A DNA stretch of 64,000 bases, taken from assembly GCF_001648175.1 (NCBI RefSeq), contig NZ_CP015243.1, positions 1,674,001 to 1,738,000 of the forward strand. Direction: 5' to 3'. The notes below the pieces were generated by a model. It was given only the letters and a program-made list of their open reading frames with translations. It did no database searches and was not told where the DNA came from. Origin of the DNA: Halotalea alkalilenta (lineage in GTDB: Bacteria > Pseudomonadota > Gammaproteobacteria > Pseudomonadales > Halomonadaceae). Below are positions 48,645-57,673 of the stretch, one piece after another; position 1 is the first letter of the stretch; the number at the start of each line of letters is the position of its first letter. Position numbers and translations under genes: made by a program.

Positions 48645-49766
48645 ATGCATACCCACGATCTACCCTTCGACGTCGATGAGATGCTGGCAGGGCTCAAGAC
48701 CTGGATCGAATGTGAAAGCCCGAGTCTCGATCCGGCGGCGGTCGACCGGATGATGGACCTCGCCGCCTTCGATCTCGCCGCCGCGGGCGCCACGGTGGAG
48801 CGCATCCCGGGCCGAGCGGGATACGGTGGCTCGGTTCGGGCGAGATTTCCCCATCGCGACTTCGGCAAGCCGGGGATCCTGATCGCGGGGCACATGGATA
48901 CCGTGCACCCGCTCGGTACGCTCGAGGTGCTGCCGTTCAGGCGCGAGGGCGAGCTGTGCTACGGCCCCGGCATCATGGACATGAAGGGCGGTAACTACGT
49001 AAGCCTCGAGGCGCTGCGCCAGCTCCTGCGCGCCGGCCTCGAGACGCCTTTGCCGGTGACCGTGCTGTTCACTCCCGACGAGGAGCTCGGCACGCCCTCG
49101 ACCCGCGCGCTGATCGAGAACGAGGCGCGCAAGCATCGCTACGTGCTGGTGCCCGAGCCGGCCCATCCTGGCGGTGCGGCGACGATCGGCCGCTACGCGA
49201 TCGCACGGTTCGACCTGGCGAGCAAAGGGCGCCCGAGCCATGCCGGGGCGAGACTGTCGGAAGGGCGCTCGGCGATCGCGGTGATGGCGCGCAAGATCCT
49301 CGAGATCGAAGCGATGAGCACCGACGACTGCACTTTCAGCGTCGGCGTGGTCCACGGCGGGCAGTGGGCCAACTGCGTGGCTTCCGCCTGTCGCGGCGAG
49401 GCGCTGAGCATGGCCAAGACCCAGCAGGACCTCGATCGCGGCGTGGCTCGGATGATGGCGCTGGCCGATGACGATTTCTCCATCGTCCGTGGTGTCACTC
49501 GTCCGGTCTGGGAGCCCAACCAGCCCGGTACCATGGCGATGTTCGAACTGGCCAAGGAGATCGCCGCCGAGCTCGGTTTCGAGTTGTCCGGCCAGAGCAG
49601 CCCGGGCGGCTCCGACGGCAACTTCACCGGCGCACTGGGCATTCCCACGCTGGATTCGCTCGGCGTGCGCGGCAATGGCCTGCATACGCTGAACGAGCAT
49701 ATCGAGGTGTCGAGTCTGGTCGAGCGGGCCCGGCTGATGGCGGCACTGCTGATGCGGCTCGAGTGA
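48645..49766 (+). CDS. M20 family metallopeptidase (carboxypeptidase G2-like)
   Basis: A 373-residue zinc hydrolase of the M20A group. The metal ligands and catalytic residues are visible: G-H-M-D-T-V-H with His83 and catalytic Asp85, bridging Asp112 in G-I-M-D-M-K-G-G, the catalytic and metal Glu pair 146-147 in P-D-E-E-L-G, Glu171, and a C-terminal His in G-L-H-T-L-N-E. The lid domain lies at about 180-290. Relatives remove C-terminal amino acids such as glutamate from acylated or peptide substrates. There is no signal peptide, so it is cytoplasmic. AGGGAAA precedes the ATG. Confidence 0.87.
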   Translation: MHTHDLPFDVDEMLAGLKTWIECESPSLDPAAVDRMMDLAAFDLAAAGATVERIPGRAGYGGSVRARFPHRDFGKPGILIAGHMDTVHPLGTLEVLPFRREGELCYGPGIMDMKGGNYVSLEALRQLLRAGLETPLPVTVLFTPDEELGTPSTRALIENEARKHRYVLVPEPAHPGGAATIGRYAIARFDLASKGRPSHAGARLSEGRSAIAVMARKILEIEAMSTDDCTFSVGVVHGGQWANCVASACRGEALSMAKTQQDLDRGVARMMALADDDFSIVRGVTRPVWEPNQPGTMAMFELAKEIAAELGFELSGQSSPGGSDGNFTGALGIPTLDSLGVRGNGLHTLNEHIEVSSLVERARLMAALLMRLE

Positions 49767-49796
49767 GCCGGTCATTTCCCTCGCATGGAGAAGGGC

Positions 49797-51131
49797 ATGG
49801 AGCACGGCATGAATAGCGACATAGAGATTTCCGCAGAGCTTGAGCGCGCGCTGATCGACTCGGTGGAAGCCGGTTTCGCCGAACAGCTGGCGTTCACTCG
49901 CCGGATGGTGGAGTTCCGCTCGTTGCGAGGCGACGAGTCCGAGCTGCAGGCGTTCTTCCACCAAGCGCTGCAACAGCGCGGCTACGAGGTGGAGAGCTTC
50001 GGCATGGACCGGGAGCTGATCGAGCGCCATCCCGGCGGTTCGAAATGGTCGGATACCCATTCCAGCGCACCGATCGTCGTCGGCACCCATCACCCCCGCG
50101 AAGAGCGGGGGCGTTCGCTGATCCTGCAGGGGCACGTCGACGTCGTACCGACCGGGCCGCAGAGCTGCTGGGAGCGCGACCCCTTCGCCGGCGAGATCGA
50201 TGGGCAGTGGATGTACGGACGCGGCGCGGGAGACATGAAGGCCGGTTGCGCGGCCAATCTGTTCGCCCTCGACGCGCTGCGCAGGATCGGCCTGCAGCCG
50301 GCGGCGAGAGTCCATATCCAGTCGGTGGTCGAGGAAGAGTCCACCGGCAACGGCGCATTGATGGCGCACCTGCGCGGCTACCGCGCCGACGCGGCGCTGG
50401 TGCCCGAGCCCGAGGGGGAGCAACTGGTGCGCGCCAACGTCGGCGTGCTGTGGTTCCAGGTCATGGTGCGCGGCCTGCCGGTGCATGTGCACACCATGGG
50501 CGAAGGCGGCAACGCGATCGACGGAGCCTATCGTCTGATCGGTGCGCTGCGTGAGCTCGAGCAGCAGTGGAACGAGCGCAAGGTCGACCATCCGCTGTTC
50601 GCTGAGCTTGCGCATCCGATCAACCTCAACATCGGCAAGATCGAAGGCGGGGACTGGGCCTCGTCGGTGCCGTGCTGGTGCCGGGTCGACTGCAGGATCT
50701 CGCTCTATCCTGGCGTGGATGCCGACTCCGCCGCCAAGCAGATCAGCGACTGCATCGCCGCCTTCGCGGCGAGCGACCCGCTGCTGTCCGAGTTTCCACC
50801 GGAGCTGACCTTCAATGGCTTCTACGCCGAGGGATACGTACTCGAGCCCGGATCGCAGGCCGAGGCGGTGCTCGCCCGCGCCCACCGTGCGGTGTTCGGC
50901 AGGGAGCTCGAGACCATGGTCTCTCCGGCCTATCTCGATGCCCGGGTCTACGCGCTCTACGACCGGATTCCGGCGCTCTGCTACGGGCCGGTGGCGAAGA
51001 ACGTCCATGGCTACGACGAAGCGGTCGACCTCGATTCGCTCAAGGAGATCACCAAGGCGATGGCGCTGTTCATCGCCCAGTGGTGCAAAACCGAACCGGT
51101 GGCGGCAGAAGGCCCCGGCGGCCAGGGGTGA
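49797..51131 (+). CDS. M20 family peptidase, ArgE/DapE group
   Basis: A 444-residue zinc deacylase or peptidase. G-H-V-D-V-V-P carries the metal His and catalytic Asp, G-A-G-D-M-K-A-G the bridging Asp, and V-V-E-E-E-S-T-G-N-G the Glu pair. A dimerisation lid occupies about 210-330. Relatives deacylate N-acyl amino acids (ArgE, DapE) or cleave dipeptides. Three in-frame ATGs lie at 49785, 49797 and 49809. The last two each have GGAG six bases upstream, so the start is uncertain by a few codons. It lies 30 bases after the other M20 gene. Confidence 0.85.
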   Translation: MEHGMNSDIEISAELERALIDSVEAGFAEQLAFTRRMVEFRSLRGDESELQAFFHQALQQRGYEVESFGMDRELIERHPGGSKWSDTHSSAPIVVGTHHPREERGRSLILQGHVDVVPTGPQSCWERDPFAGEIDGQWMYGRGAGDMKAGCAANLFALDALRRIGLQPAARVHIQSVVEEESTGNGALMAHLRGYRADAALVPEPEGEQLVRANVGVLWFQVMVRGLPVHVHTMGEGGNAIDGAYRLIGALRELEQQWNERKVDHPLFAELAHPINLNIGKIEGGDWASSVPCWCRVDCRISLYPGVDADSAAKQISDCIAAFAASDPLLSEFPPELTFNGFYAEGYVLEPGSQAEAVLARAHRAVFGRELETMVSPAYLDARVYALYDRIPALCYGPVAKNVHGYDEAVDLDSLKEITKAMALFIAQWCKTEPVAAEGPGGQG

Positions 51132-51252
51132 GCCATCGCCGCTCGGTCGAGCGGCAAGGCGCGGATCGAACCGTTGTGAGATGAACGCCGGGCTGCGGCG
51201 TAGACGCAGCTATATACCAATAACAATCAAACCAAGGCAGAGGTCGATCACG

Positions 51253-52845
51253 ATGAAGGCTATACGCTGTTTCCACCGCTTGGGTCGCTGCGCGGCGGTC
51301 GCACTGCTCGCGAGTGTCGCGTCCACGTCCGCCGCGCTCGCCCAGACCACCATCACCGCGGTGATGCACTCGCCGCTGCGGGTGCTCGACCCGGTGATGT
51401 CCACCGCCCATATCACCCGCAATCACTCCTACATGATCTACGACGTGCTGGTCGCGGCGGACGAGGAGTTCACTCCCCGCCCGCAGATGGCGAGCTGGAC
51501 GACCTCCGACGACGGGCTGGTCTACACCTTCACCCTGCGCGACGGCCTCAAGTTCCACGACGGCGCGCCGGTTCGCGCAGCCGACGCGGTGGCGAGTCTC
51601 AAACGCTGGGGCCAGCGCGATGGCGGCGGCCAGATCCTGATGGACTTCACCTCGTCGCTCGAGGCGGTCGACGACAAGACCCTGGTATGGCAGCTGCGGG
51701 AGCCGTTCCCGGCGCTGCTCGATACCCTGGCCAAGCAGTCGGGTCTGCCGCCGTTCATCATGCCCGAGCGAATCGCCTTGACCGCGTCGGAGACCGCGAT
51801 CAGCGAGCATATCGGCTCAGGTCCGTTCCGCTTCATCGAAAGCGAGTTCCAGCCCGGTGTCAGCGTCGCCTACGAGAAGTTCGAGGATTACGTGCCGCGT
51901 GAGGAGCCGGCGAGCTGGATGGCGGGAGGCAAGGTGGTCAACGTCGACAAGGTGGTCTGGGTCACCATGCCGGATGCGCTGACCTCGGTGAATGCGCTGG
52001 CGGCAGGCGAGATCGACTACCTTGAGCAGGTCCCGGTCGATCTGGTGCCGATGCTCGAGTCGGAGGATGAGGTCACAGTCGAGGTGCGCAGCGATCTTGG
52101 CTACCAGAACTTCGGCCGGATGAACTTCAAGCATCCGCCCTTCGACGACGTCAGGCTGCGCCAGGCGGCGCTGCTGGCGATGGACCAGCAGGCCATCCTT
52201 TCCGCCCAGGTCGGCGATCCGCGCTACTACACCCTGTGCGGCGCGATCTTCGGCTGCGGCACTGCGCTCGAGGACCAGACCGGCGCAGAGACCCTGCTCT
52301 CGGGCGGCGACCAGGAGCGGGCGCGGGCGCTGCTCGAAGAGGCGGGGTACGACGGCACGCCGGTGGTGATCCTCCACGCGACCGACGTGGTCAGTCTCAG
52401 TACCCAGCCGATCGTCGCCGCCCAGGCGCTGCGGCAAGTGGGCTTCAACGTCGAAGTGCAGTCGATGGACTGGCAGACGCTGATCTCCCGCCGGGTCAGC
52501 ATGGCGCCCCCTGCGCAGGGCGGCTGGAACATGTTCTTCTCGACCTGGATCGTGCCCGAGATCAACACCCCGCTGGTATCGAGCATGTTGAGCGGCCGGG
52601 GCGATACCGCCTTCTTCGGCTGGCCGGACGATCCGGTGGCCGAGGAGATCAAGATGGCGTACATCCGTGCCGAGACCGCCGAGGCCCAGCGTGAAGCGGC
52701 CTTGCGCTTCCAGCAGCATGCCATGGAGCAGGTGCTCTACATTCCACTCGGTGAGTTCGGGCTGCCGCAGGCGCGGCGCAACACCCTCGCCAACATGATT
52801 CCTTCACCGGTGCCGGTGTTCTGGAACATCGAAAAGAACGAGTGA
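51253..52845 (+). CDS. Peptide ABC transporter periplasmic binding protein (family 5), paralogue 3
   Basis: A 530-residue family 5 solute-binding protein with a Sec signal peptide cleaved near A-L-A-Q. It is clearly homologous to paralogues 1 and 2 (H-S-P-L-R-V-L-D-P, Y-T-F-T-L-R-D-G-L-K-F-H-D-G) but more diverged: the shared A-A-D-C near residue 115 is A-A-D-A here, and ligand-pocket stretches near the C-terminus differ. Different ligand preference is therefore likely while using the same permease core. The frame is open far upstream, but the ATG at 51253 begins the signal peptide. Confidence 0.9.
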   Translation: MKAIRCFHRLGRCAAVALLASVASTSAALAQTTITAVMHSPLRVLDPVMSTAHITRNHSYMIYDVLVAADEEFTPRPQMASWTTSDDGLVYTFTLRDGLKFHDGAPVRAADAVASLKRWGQRDGGGQILMDFTSSLEAVDDKTLVWQLREPFPALLDTLAKQSGLPPFIMPERIALTASETAISEHIGSGPFRFIESEFQPGVSVAYEKFEDYVPREEPASWMAGGKVVNVDKVVWVTMPDALTSVNALAAGEIDYLEQVPVDLVPMLESEDEVTVEVRSDLGYQNFGRMNFKHPPFDDVRLRQAALLAMDQQAILSAQVGDPRYYTLCGAIFGCGTALEDQTGAETLLSGGDQERARALLEEAGYDGTPVVILHATDVVSLSTQPIVAAQALRQVGFNVEVQSMDWQTLISRRVSMAPPAQGGWNMFFSTWIVPEINTPLVSSMLSGRGDTAFFGWPDDPVAEEIKMAYIRAETAEAQREAALRFQQHAMEQVLYIPLGEFGLPQARRNTLANMIPSPVPVFWNIEKNE

Positions 52846-52896
52846 GCCGTACCTCCGCTACTATCGCAAACCTAGCACCAGCCAAGGAGCCAACGA

Positions 52897-54060
52897 ATGA
52901 GCAACATCGCCCGGATCGACGAGTACTTCGAGGAACTTTGCGCGATTCGCCACGACCTCCACGCCCATCCCGAGATCGGCTTCGAGGAGACCCGTACCGC
53001 CTCGATCGTCGCTGGTCTGCTGCGTGAGTACGGCGTCGACGAGGTGCACGAGGGCATCGCCGGTACCGGGGTGGTCGGGGTGATCCACGGCCGCCTCGGC
53101 GGCGGCGGGCGGGTGGGCCTTCGCGCCGACATGGACGCGCTGCCGATGGACGAGGCGACCGGCCTCGAGTTCTCTTCGACCATCCCCGGGCGCTTTCACG
53201 GCTGCGGCCACGACGGCCACACCACCATGCTGCTCGGCGCGGCGCGCTACCTGGCCGAGACCCGCAACTTCGCCGGCCGGGCGGTGCTGATCTTCCAGCC
53301 CGCCGAGGAGGGGCTGGGCGGTGCGCGGCGGATGATCAAGGAGGGGCTGTTCGAACGCTTCCCGGTCGATGAGATCTACGCCATGCACAACTCTCCCCAG
53401 CACGCCCCGGGGCAGATCGCGGTGTTCGCGGGCCCGGCGATGGCGGGGGCCGACTTCTTCGATATCCTGATCCACGGCCGCGGCAGCCACGGCGCCGCAC
53501 CGCACTTCTCCCGCGACCCGGTGGTGATCGCTGGCGCCTTGATCCAGGCGCTGCAGGGAGTAGTCAGCCGCAACGTCGACCCGCTCGATCCCGCGGTGCT
53601 GTCGATCACCCAGGTGCACGCAGGCTCGGCCTACAACGTGATCCCCCAGACCGCGACGCTCGCCGGTACCGTGCGGGTGTTCTCCCAACAGGCGCGCGAG
53701 CTGATCCGCTCGCGGATGCGCACCATCGTCGCGGGGATCGCGGCGAGCTTCGAAGTCGAGATCGAGCTCGACATCCGCGATGTGTTCAGCGTGCTGGAGA
53801 ACGCCGAGGGGCCGACCAAGGCGATCGAGGAGGCCGCTCGCGAGCTGGTTGGAGAGCAAAACGTGCTGACCGCGGTCAAGCCGTTGATGGGCAGCGAGGA
53901 CTTCGCCGACATGCTCGCCTCGGTACCCGGTGCCTATTGCTGGGTCGGCCATAGCGGCGACGTGCCGGTGCACAACCCGGGCTTCACGCTGGGCGACGAG
54001 ATCCTGCCGCTCGGCGCCAGCCTGTTCGCCCGCCTGGTCGAGCGGCGGCTCGCGCCATGA
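52897..54060 (+). CDS. M20D amidohydrolase (hippurate hydrolase/aminoacylase-like)
   Basis: A 387-residue M20D enzyme. Metal-site motifs: H-x-H-P-E near 22-26, G-L-R-A-D-M-D-A-L-P near 75, the Cys103-x-His105 pair in H-G-C-G-H-D-G-H, Glu137-Glu138 in Q-P-A-E-E, and His164 in A-M-H-N. The family includes HipO, AmhX and IAA-amino acid hydrolases that split N-acyl or N-aryl amino acids. AAGGAG precedes the ATG. Its stop overlaps the next amidase start by 4 bases (ATGA), so these two act together. Confidence 0.9.
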   Translation: MSNIARIDEYFEELCAIRHDLHAHPEIGFEETRTASIVAGLLREYGVDEVHEGIAGTGVVGVIHGRLGGGGRVGLRADMDALPMDEATGLEFSSTIPGRFHGCGHDGHTTMLLGAARYLAETRNFAGRAVLIFQPAEEGLGGARRMIKEGLFERFPVDEIYAMHNSPQHAPGQIAVFAGPAMAGADFFDILIHGRGSHGAAPHFSRDPVVIAGALIQALQGVVSRNVDPLDPAVLSITQVHAGSAYNVIPQTATLAGTVRVFSQQARELIRSRMRTIVAGIAASFEVEIELDIRDVFSVLENAEGPTKAIEEAARELVGEQNVLTAVKPLMGSEDFADMLASVPGAYCWVGHSGDVPVHNPGFTLGDEILPLGASLFARLVERRLAP

Positions 54061-55499
54061 GCCTGACCGAACTCGACGCGCGAGCGCTGTCGCGGCAGAT
54101 CCACGCCCGCGAGGTCTCGTGCGAGGAGGTGATGAGCGCTCATCTGGCACGAATCGAGCGGCTCAATCCCAAGGTCGATGCGATCGTCTCGCTCGAGCCC
54201 TTCGATGCGCTGCTCGACCAGGCCCGCGAGCGCGACCGCGAGCTCGCCGCCGGCCAGGACCGCGGCTGGATGCACGGCTTTCCGCTGGCGGTGAAGGATC
54301 TTGCCTTGACCCGCGGGATTCGCACCACCTTCGGCTCGCCGCTGTTCAAGGATTTCATCCCCGATCAGGATGCGGTCGTCGTCGAGCGGATGAAGGCGAG
54401 CGGGGCGATCGTGATCGGCAAGACCAACGTACCCGAGTTCGGGCTGGGCTCGCAGACCTACAATCCGCTGTTCGGCGCCACCGGCTGCGCCTTCGACCCC
54501 GAGCGCACCGCCGGCGGTTCGAGCGGCGGCGCGGCCGCGGCGCTGGCGCTCGAACTGGTGCCGGTGGCCGACGGCAGCGACATGATGGGCTCGCTGCGCA
54601 ACCCTGCCGCGTTCAACGGGGTGGTCGGCTTTCGTCCCTCCCAGGGCCGCGTGCCCGCCGCTCACTCGCCCGACGGCTTCTACTCCCAGCTCGGTACCGA
54701 AGGCCCGATGGGCAGGAGCGTCGCCGATGTCGCCCGGCTGCTCGCGGTACAGGCCGGGTTCGACGCCCGCGCGCCGCTGTCGCTGGCGGGCGACGGCACG
54801 GAGTTCGCTTCGCCCTTGGCGTCTCCCACTGCGCCGCGCTTTGGCTGGCTTGGCGACTTCCAAGGCCATCTCGCCACCGAGCCGGGGGTGCTCGCGCTCT
54901 GCGAGGGCACCTTCGCTGCGCTCGAAAGCCTCGGCGGCGGCGTCGAGCCGGCCAAGCTCGAGTTCGACCTCGATCGGCTGTGGTCGGCGTGGTGCACGCT
55001 GCGCAACTTCTCGGTCGCCGGCACCCACGCCGGCGGCTATGCCGACCCGGCCAGGCGCGAGCGGATGAAGCCTGAGCTGCGCTGGGAGATCGAGGGTGGG
55101 CTCGCGCTCAGCGCCCTCGACGTCCATCGCGCCGGGGTGGTCAGGACCCACTGGTACCGGACGATGTGCAAGGCGTTCGAGCGCTACGATTTCCTGCTGC
55201 TGCCGAGCGCCCAGGTGTTCCCGTTCGACAAGCGCGAACACTGGCCGAAGTCGGTCGGCGGGCGGGCGATGGATACCTATCACCGCTGGATGGAGGTGGT
55301 GATCGGTCCGAGCCTCGCCGGGCTGCCGGCGATCAGCGTACCGGCGGGCTTCGACGCTCGCGGCCTGCCGATGGGGATCTCGATCATCGGCCCGCCGCGC
55401 GCCGATCTTGCAGTGCTCCAGGTCGCCCACGCCTTCGAGCGTGCGGCCGGCGGCTTCCGCCAGCGTCGCCCTGGCCTTGCTGAGGCGGACCGCTCATGA
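54057..55499 (+). CDS. Amidase-signature family hydrolase 2
   Basis: A 480-residue amidase-signature enzyme with Lys80 (P-L-A-V-K-D), the cis-Ser in G-G-S-S-G-G at 153-158 and nucleophile Ser179 in G-S-D-M-M-G-S-L-R-N-P-A. The usual G-G-S is M-G-S here, a variant seen in one amidase subgroup. It resembles amidase 1 only in the core. It is probably cytoplasmic. It is translationally coupled upstream to the M20D gene and downstream to the P1 peptidase gene, both by 4-base overlaps, forming a three-hydrolase unit. Confidence 0.9.
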   Translation: MSLTELDARALSRQIHAREVSCEEVMSAHLARIERLNPKVDAIVSLEPFDALLDQARERDRELAAGQDRGWMHGFPLAVKDLALTRGIRTTFGSPLFKDFIPDQDAVVVERMKASGAIVIGKTNVPEFGLGSQTYNPLFGATGCAFDPERTAGGSSGGAAAALALELVPVADGSDMMGSLRNPAAFNGVVGFRPSQGRVPAAHSPDGFYSQLGTEGPMGRSVADVARLLAVQAGFDARAPLSLAGDGTEFASPLASPTAPRFGWLGDFQGHLATEPGVLALCEGTFAALESLGGGVEPAKLEFDLDRLWSAWCTLRNFSVAGTHAGGYADPARRERMKPELRWEIEGGLALSALDVHRAGVVRTHWYRTMCKAFERYDFLLLPSAQVFPFDKREHWPKSVGGRAMDTYHRWMEVVIGPSLAGLPAISVPAGFDARGLPMGISIIGPPRADLAVLQVAHAFERAAGGFRQRRPGLAEADRS

Positions 55500-56521
55500 A
55501 CCGCGCAGTGGCGCACGGGCTGATCCCGGGCTCGATCACCGACGTACCGGGGATCGAGGCCGGCCATCACACCCTCAGCGGACGCCCCACCGGCTGTACC
55601 GTGGTGCTCTGCGAGCAGGGTGCGGTGGCGGCGGTCGACGTACGCGGAGGCGCGCCTGGCAGTCGCGAGACGGCGCTGCTCGATCCGGCCAATCTGGTCG
55701 AGCGCATCCATGCGGTGGTGCTCAGCGGTGGCAGTGCCTATGGGCTCGACAGCGCAGGCGGGGTGATGCGCTGGCTCGAGAGCCGAGGCATCGGCTTCCC
55801 GATCGGCAGCGACGCGGGGATGCTCGGCCGGGTACCGATCGTATGCGGTGCGGTATTGATGGACCTGGGGGTGGGTGATTTCTCGCTACGCCCGGACATC
55901 GAGGCCGGCTGGCGTGCCTGCGAGGCGGCGGGACCCGAGGCGTTGCCCGAGGGCAACCTGGGCGCTGGCGCAGGGGCGACGGTGGGCAAGCTGTTCGGCG
56001 CGCAGTGGGCGATGAAAGGGGGCTTCGGTGGTTCGAGCTGGCGCTTCGCCGAGCAGGGCTGGACGCTGGGTGTGGCGGTTGCGGTCAACGCGGTGGGCGA
56101 CGTGCGCGATCCACGCGACAACCGGCTGATCGCCGGCGCCCGTGATCTCCACGGTCTGCGCGACAGCCAGGCGGCGATGTTCGGCGTGGCGCCCAACGGC
56201 GGCGTACCCGGCGGGAACACCACCATCGGCGTGGTGGCGACCGATGCACCGCTCAGTCGTGGGCAGGCCGGACGTCTTGCCCAGATGGCCCAGGACGGCT
56301 ATGCGCGGGCGATTTCTCCGATCCACACCCCGTTCGACGGCGATACCCTGTTCGCGCTCTCCACCGCGCCACCGGGGAGCGGTGAAGTCAGCGCGCGAGA
56401 GCTCACCGCGCTCGGCAGCGTCGCCGCCACCCTGGTCGCCCACGCCATCGCCCGAGCGGTACTCGCCGCCGAAGGGCTGCCCGAGTACGGCCTGCCCGCG
56501 GCTCGCGACCTGCCCGCCTAG
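55496..56521 (+). CDS. P1 (DmpA/BapA-type) self-processing aminopeptidase
   Basis: A 341-residue N-terminal-nucleophile hydrolase of the P1 (S58) family. G-I-E-A-G-H-H near the start, L-S-G-G-S-A-Y-G-L-D-S-A-G-G-V near 77, G-A-G-A-G-A-T-V-G-K near 156 and N-T-T-I-G-V-V-A-T-D-A-P at 241-252 are family marks. Self-cleavage most likely occurs before Thr242, freeing it as the nucleophile (alignment inference). Members cleave N-terminal residues, including D-amino acids or beta-amino acids in DmpA/BapA. It is the last gene of the peptide-hydrolysis run and ends 4 bases from a convergent gene. Confidence 0.88.
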   Translation: MNRAVAHGLIPGSITDVPGIEAGHHTLSGRPTGCTVVLCEQGAVAAVDVRGGAPGSRETALLDPANLVERIHAVVLSGGSAYGLDSAGGVMRWLESRGIGFPIGSDAGMLGRVPIVCGAVLMDLGVGDFSLRPDIEAGWRACEAAGPEALPEGNLGAGAGATVGKLFGAQWAMKGGFGGSSWRFAEQGWTLGVAVAVNAVGDVRDPRDNRLIAGARDLHGLRDSQAAMFGVAPNGGVPGGNTTIGVVATDAPLSRGQAGRLAQMAQDGYARAISPIHTPFDGDTLFALSTAPPGSGEVSARELTALGSVAATLVAHAIARAVLAAEGLPEYGLPAARDLPA

Positions 56522-56525
56522 CGGC

Positions 56526-57347
56526 TCAGCAGCTCTTCGCGCTGGCCCAGATCGGCTCGCCGATCACCCCACCCTGGCCATAGCGATAGCTGACTCGGAT
56601 GCCGACGCCCTGGGTGCGCATCTCGCGGAAGAAGGCGCCCTTGCAGTATTCGCTTCTGATGTTGCCGGTCATGCCGGCGACGAACTCATCCTCATCGACT
56701 TCCATCGCATCGAAGTTGTCGACCGAGTACTCGAGTTTCATCGTCTTGTTGGCCGCGACGTACTCAGCGTGGGTCAGTCGCGAGTAGTCGTCGGCCCGCC
56801 TTGGCAGCTGGCGGTTGAGATCCGCGGCCCAACGGGTGAAATCGGTGCCGCCCGACGCCGCCGGCCGCGATGGCGGCGCTGACGAGGAAGGAGCGGGCGG
56901 GGAGGGCGCCGGCCGGCTCGCGGGCGGCGGCGCGGGGCGCTCGCTCGCGGTCGGGGCCGCAGGTGCTGGGCGCGAGGTGCTGGGCGCGGTGGAGGGCTCA
57001 CCGGAAAGCAGCCCGATCACGCGCTGGATGCCCTGGTCGAGCAGCACGCGGCCCTGCTGCTTGACCTCGTCGCCCTTGAGGATCAGCAGCATCGCGACGG
57101 CGAGGAAGACCACCAGCGCGATGTTGGCGAACGCTTTGTCGCGATTGGCGCGTTTGCGTAGGAGGCTGCCGAGGTAAGCGCACACCAGGGCCACCCCCAG
57201 AGCCGCACCGTAGGTCGGCAGATAGGCCATTGCGACCGACAAGGCGTCGTCGAGTCCGCCGTTGCTGCGCGAGCTGAACAGATAGCTGGTACCGCCGAGG
57301 AAGGCGAAAAAGGCAACCGTTACGGGCAGGAACTTGGAGCTGGGCAT
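56526..57347 (-). CDS. Unknown membrane protein with Pro/Ala-rich linker
   Basis: A 273-residue protein I do not recognise. Three hydrophobic segments lie at about 5-24, 38-62 and 72-92, with basic loops between them. A Pro/Ala/Ser low-complexity linker (about 115-168) leads to a C-terminal domain (about 170-273) with W-A-A-D-L-N-R-Q-L-P-R, V-D-E-D-E-F-V-A-G-M, two Cys and a C-terminal S-Y-R-Y. The layout suggests a membrane-anchored sensor or scaffold with a soluble domain on a flexible tether. It faces the P1 peptidase gene tail to tail and has no clear operon partner. Confidence 0.7.
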   Translation of the reverse strand: MPSSKFLPVTVAFFAFLGGTSYLFSSRSNGGLDDALSVAMAYLPTYGAALGVALVCAYLGSLLRKRANRDKAFANIALVVFLAVAMLLILKGDEVKQQGRVLLDQGIQRVIGLLSGEPSTAPSTSRPAPAAPTASERPAPPPASRPAPSPPAPSSSAPPSRPAASGGTDFTRWAADLNRQLPRRADDYSRLTHAEYVAANKTMKLEYSVDNFDAMEVDEDEFVAGMTGNIRSEYCKGAFFREMRTQGVGIRVSYRYGQGGVIGEPIWASAKSC

Positions 57348-57673
57348 GGCTTCCTTGGCGTTGCTTGCGTCTTCATCCCCCGATGATAGCCGTTTGCGCG
57401 CCGCGGTGGCAGCCGCTGGAGTGCAGGCGGCGAGGCGTGGTTCGAGACGCTCGTTCCTCGCTCCTCACCACGAGCGGATATTGAAGCGTCCTCGCTCCTC
57501 GCCGGCTATCCGAGCATCCCGAGTAAGCGAAGCGCATCGAGGGGCACGAGCGGCTCGATAAATCCGTTCGTCCCGAGCGGCGCCCATACGCGCCAAGGTC
57601 GGGCACCGACTCGGCAATGAGGGGCGCCAGTCGAGGGAGTAAGCGGCGGCGATGAGGCCTTGGTTAGACTCGC
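57348..57673. other. Intergenic region between psd and the unknown membrane-protein gene
   Basis: This 326-base stretch has no supportable gene. Overlapping frames here have no family-like features. It must contain the promoter of the unknown membrane-protein gene and the 3' flank of psd. I see no clear terminator, repeat or promoter hexamers. Confidence 0.5.

Noticed and set aside
48660..51008. 782-codon minus-strand frame opposite the two M20 genes
   Set aside because: It is an antisense frame through two well-supported zinc hydrolase genes; codon bias and motifs support the plus-strand genes.
37304..56521. Microcystin-degradation (mlr) cluster
   Set aside because: Only an MlrC-family protein is present. 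MlrA and MlrB homologues are not recognisable, and M81 proteins are common in peptide-transport loci.
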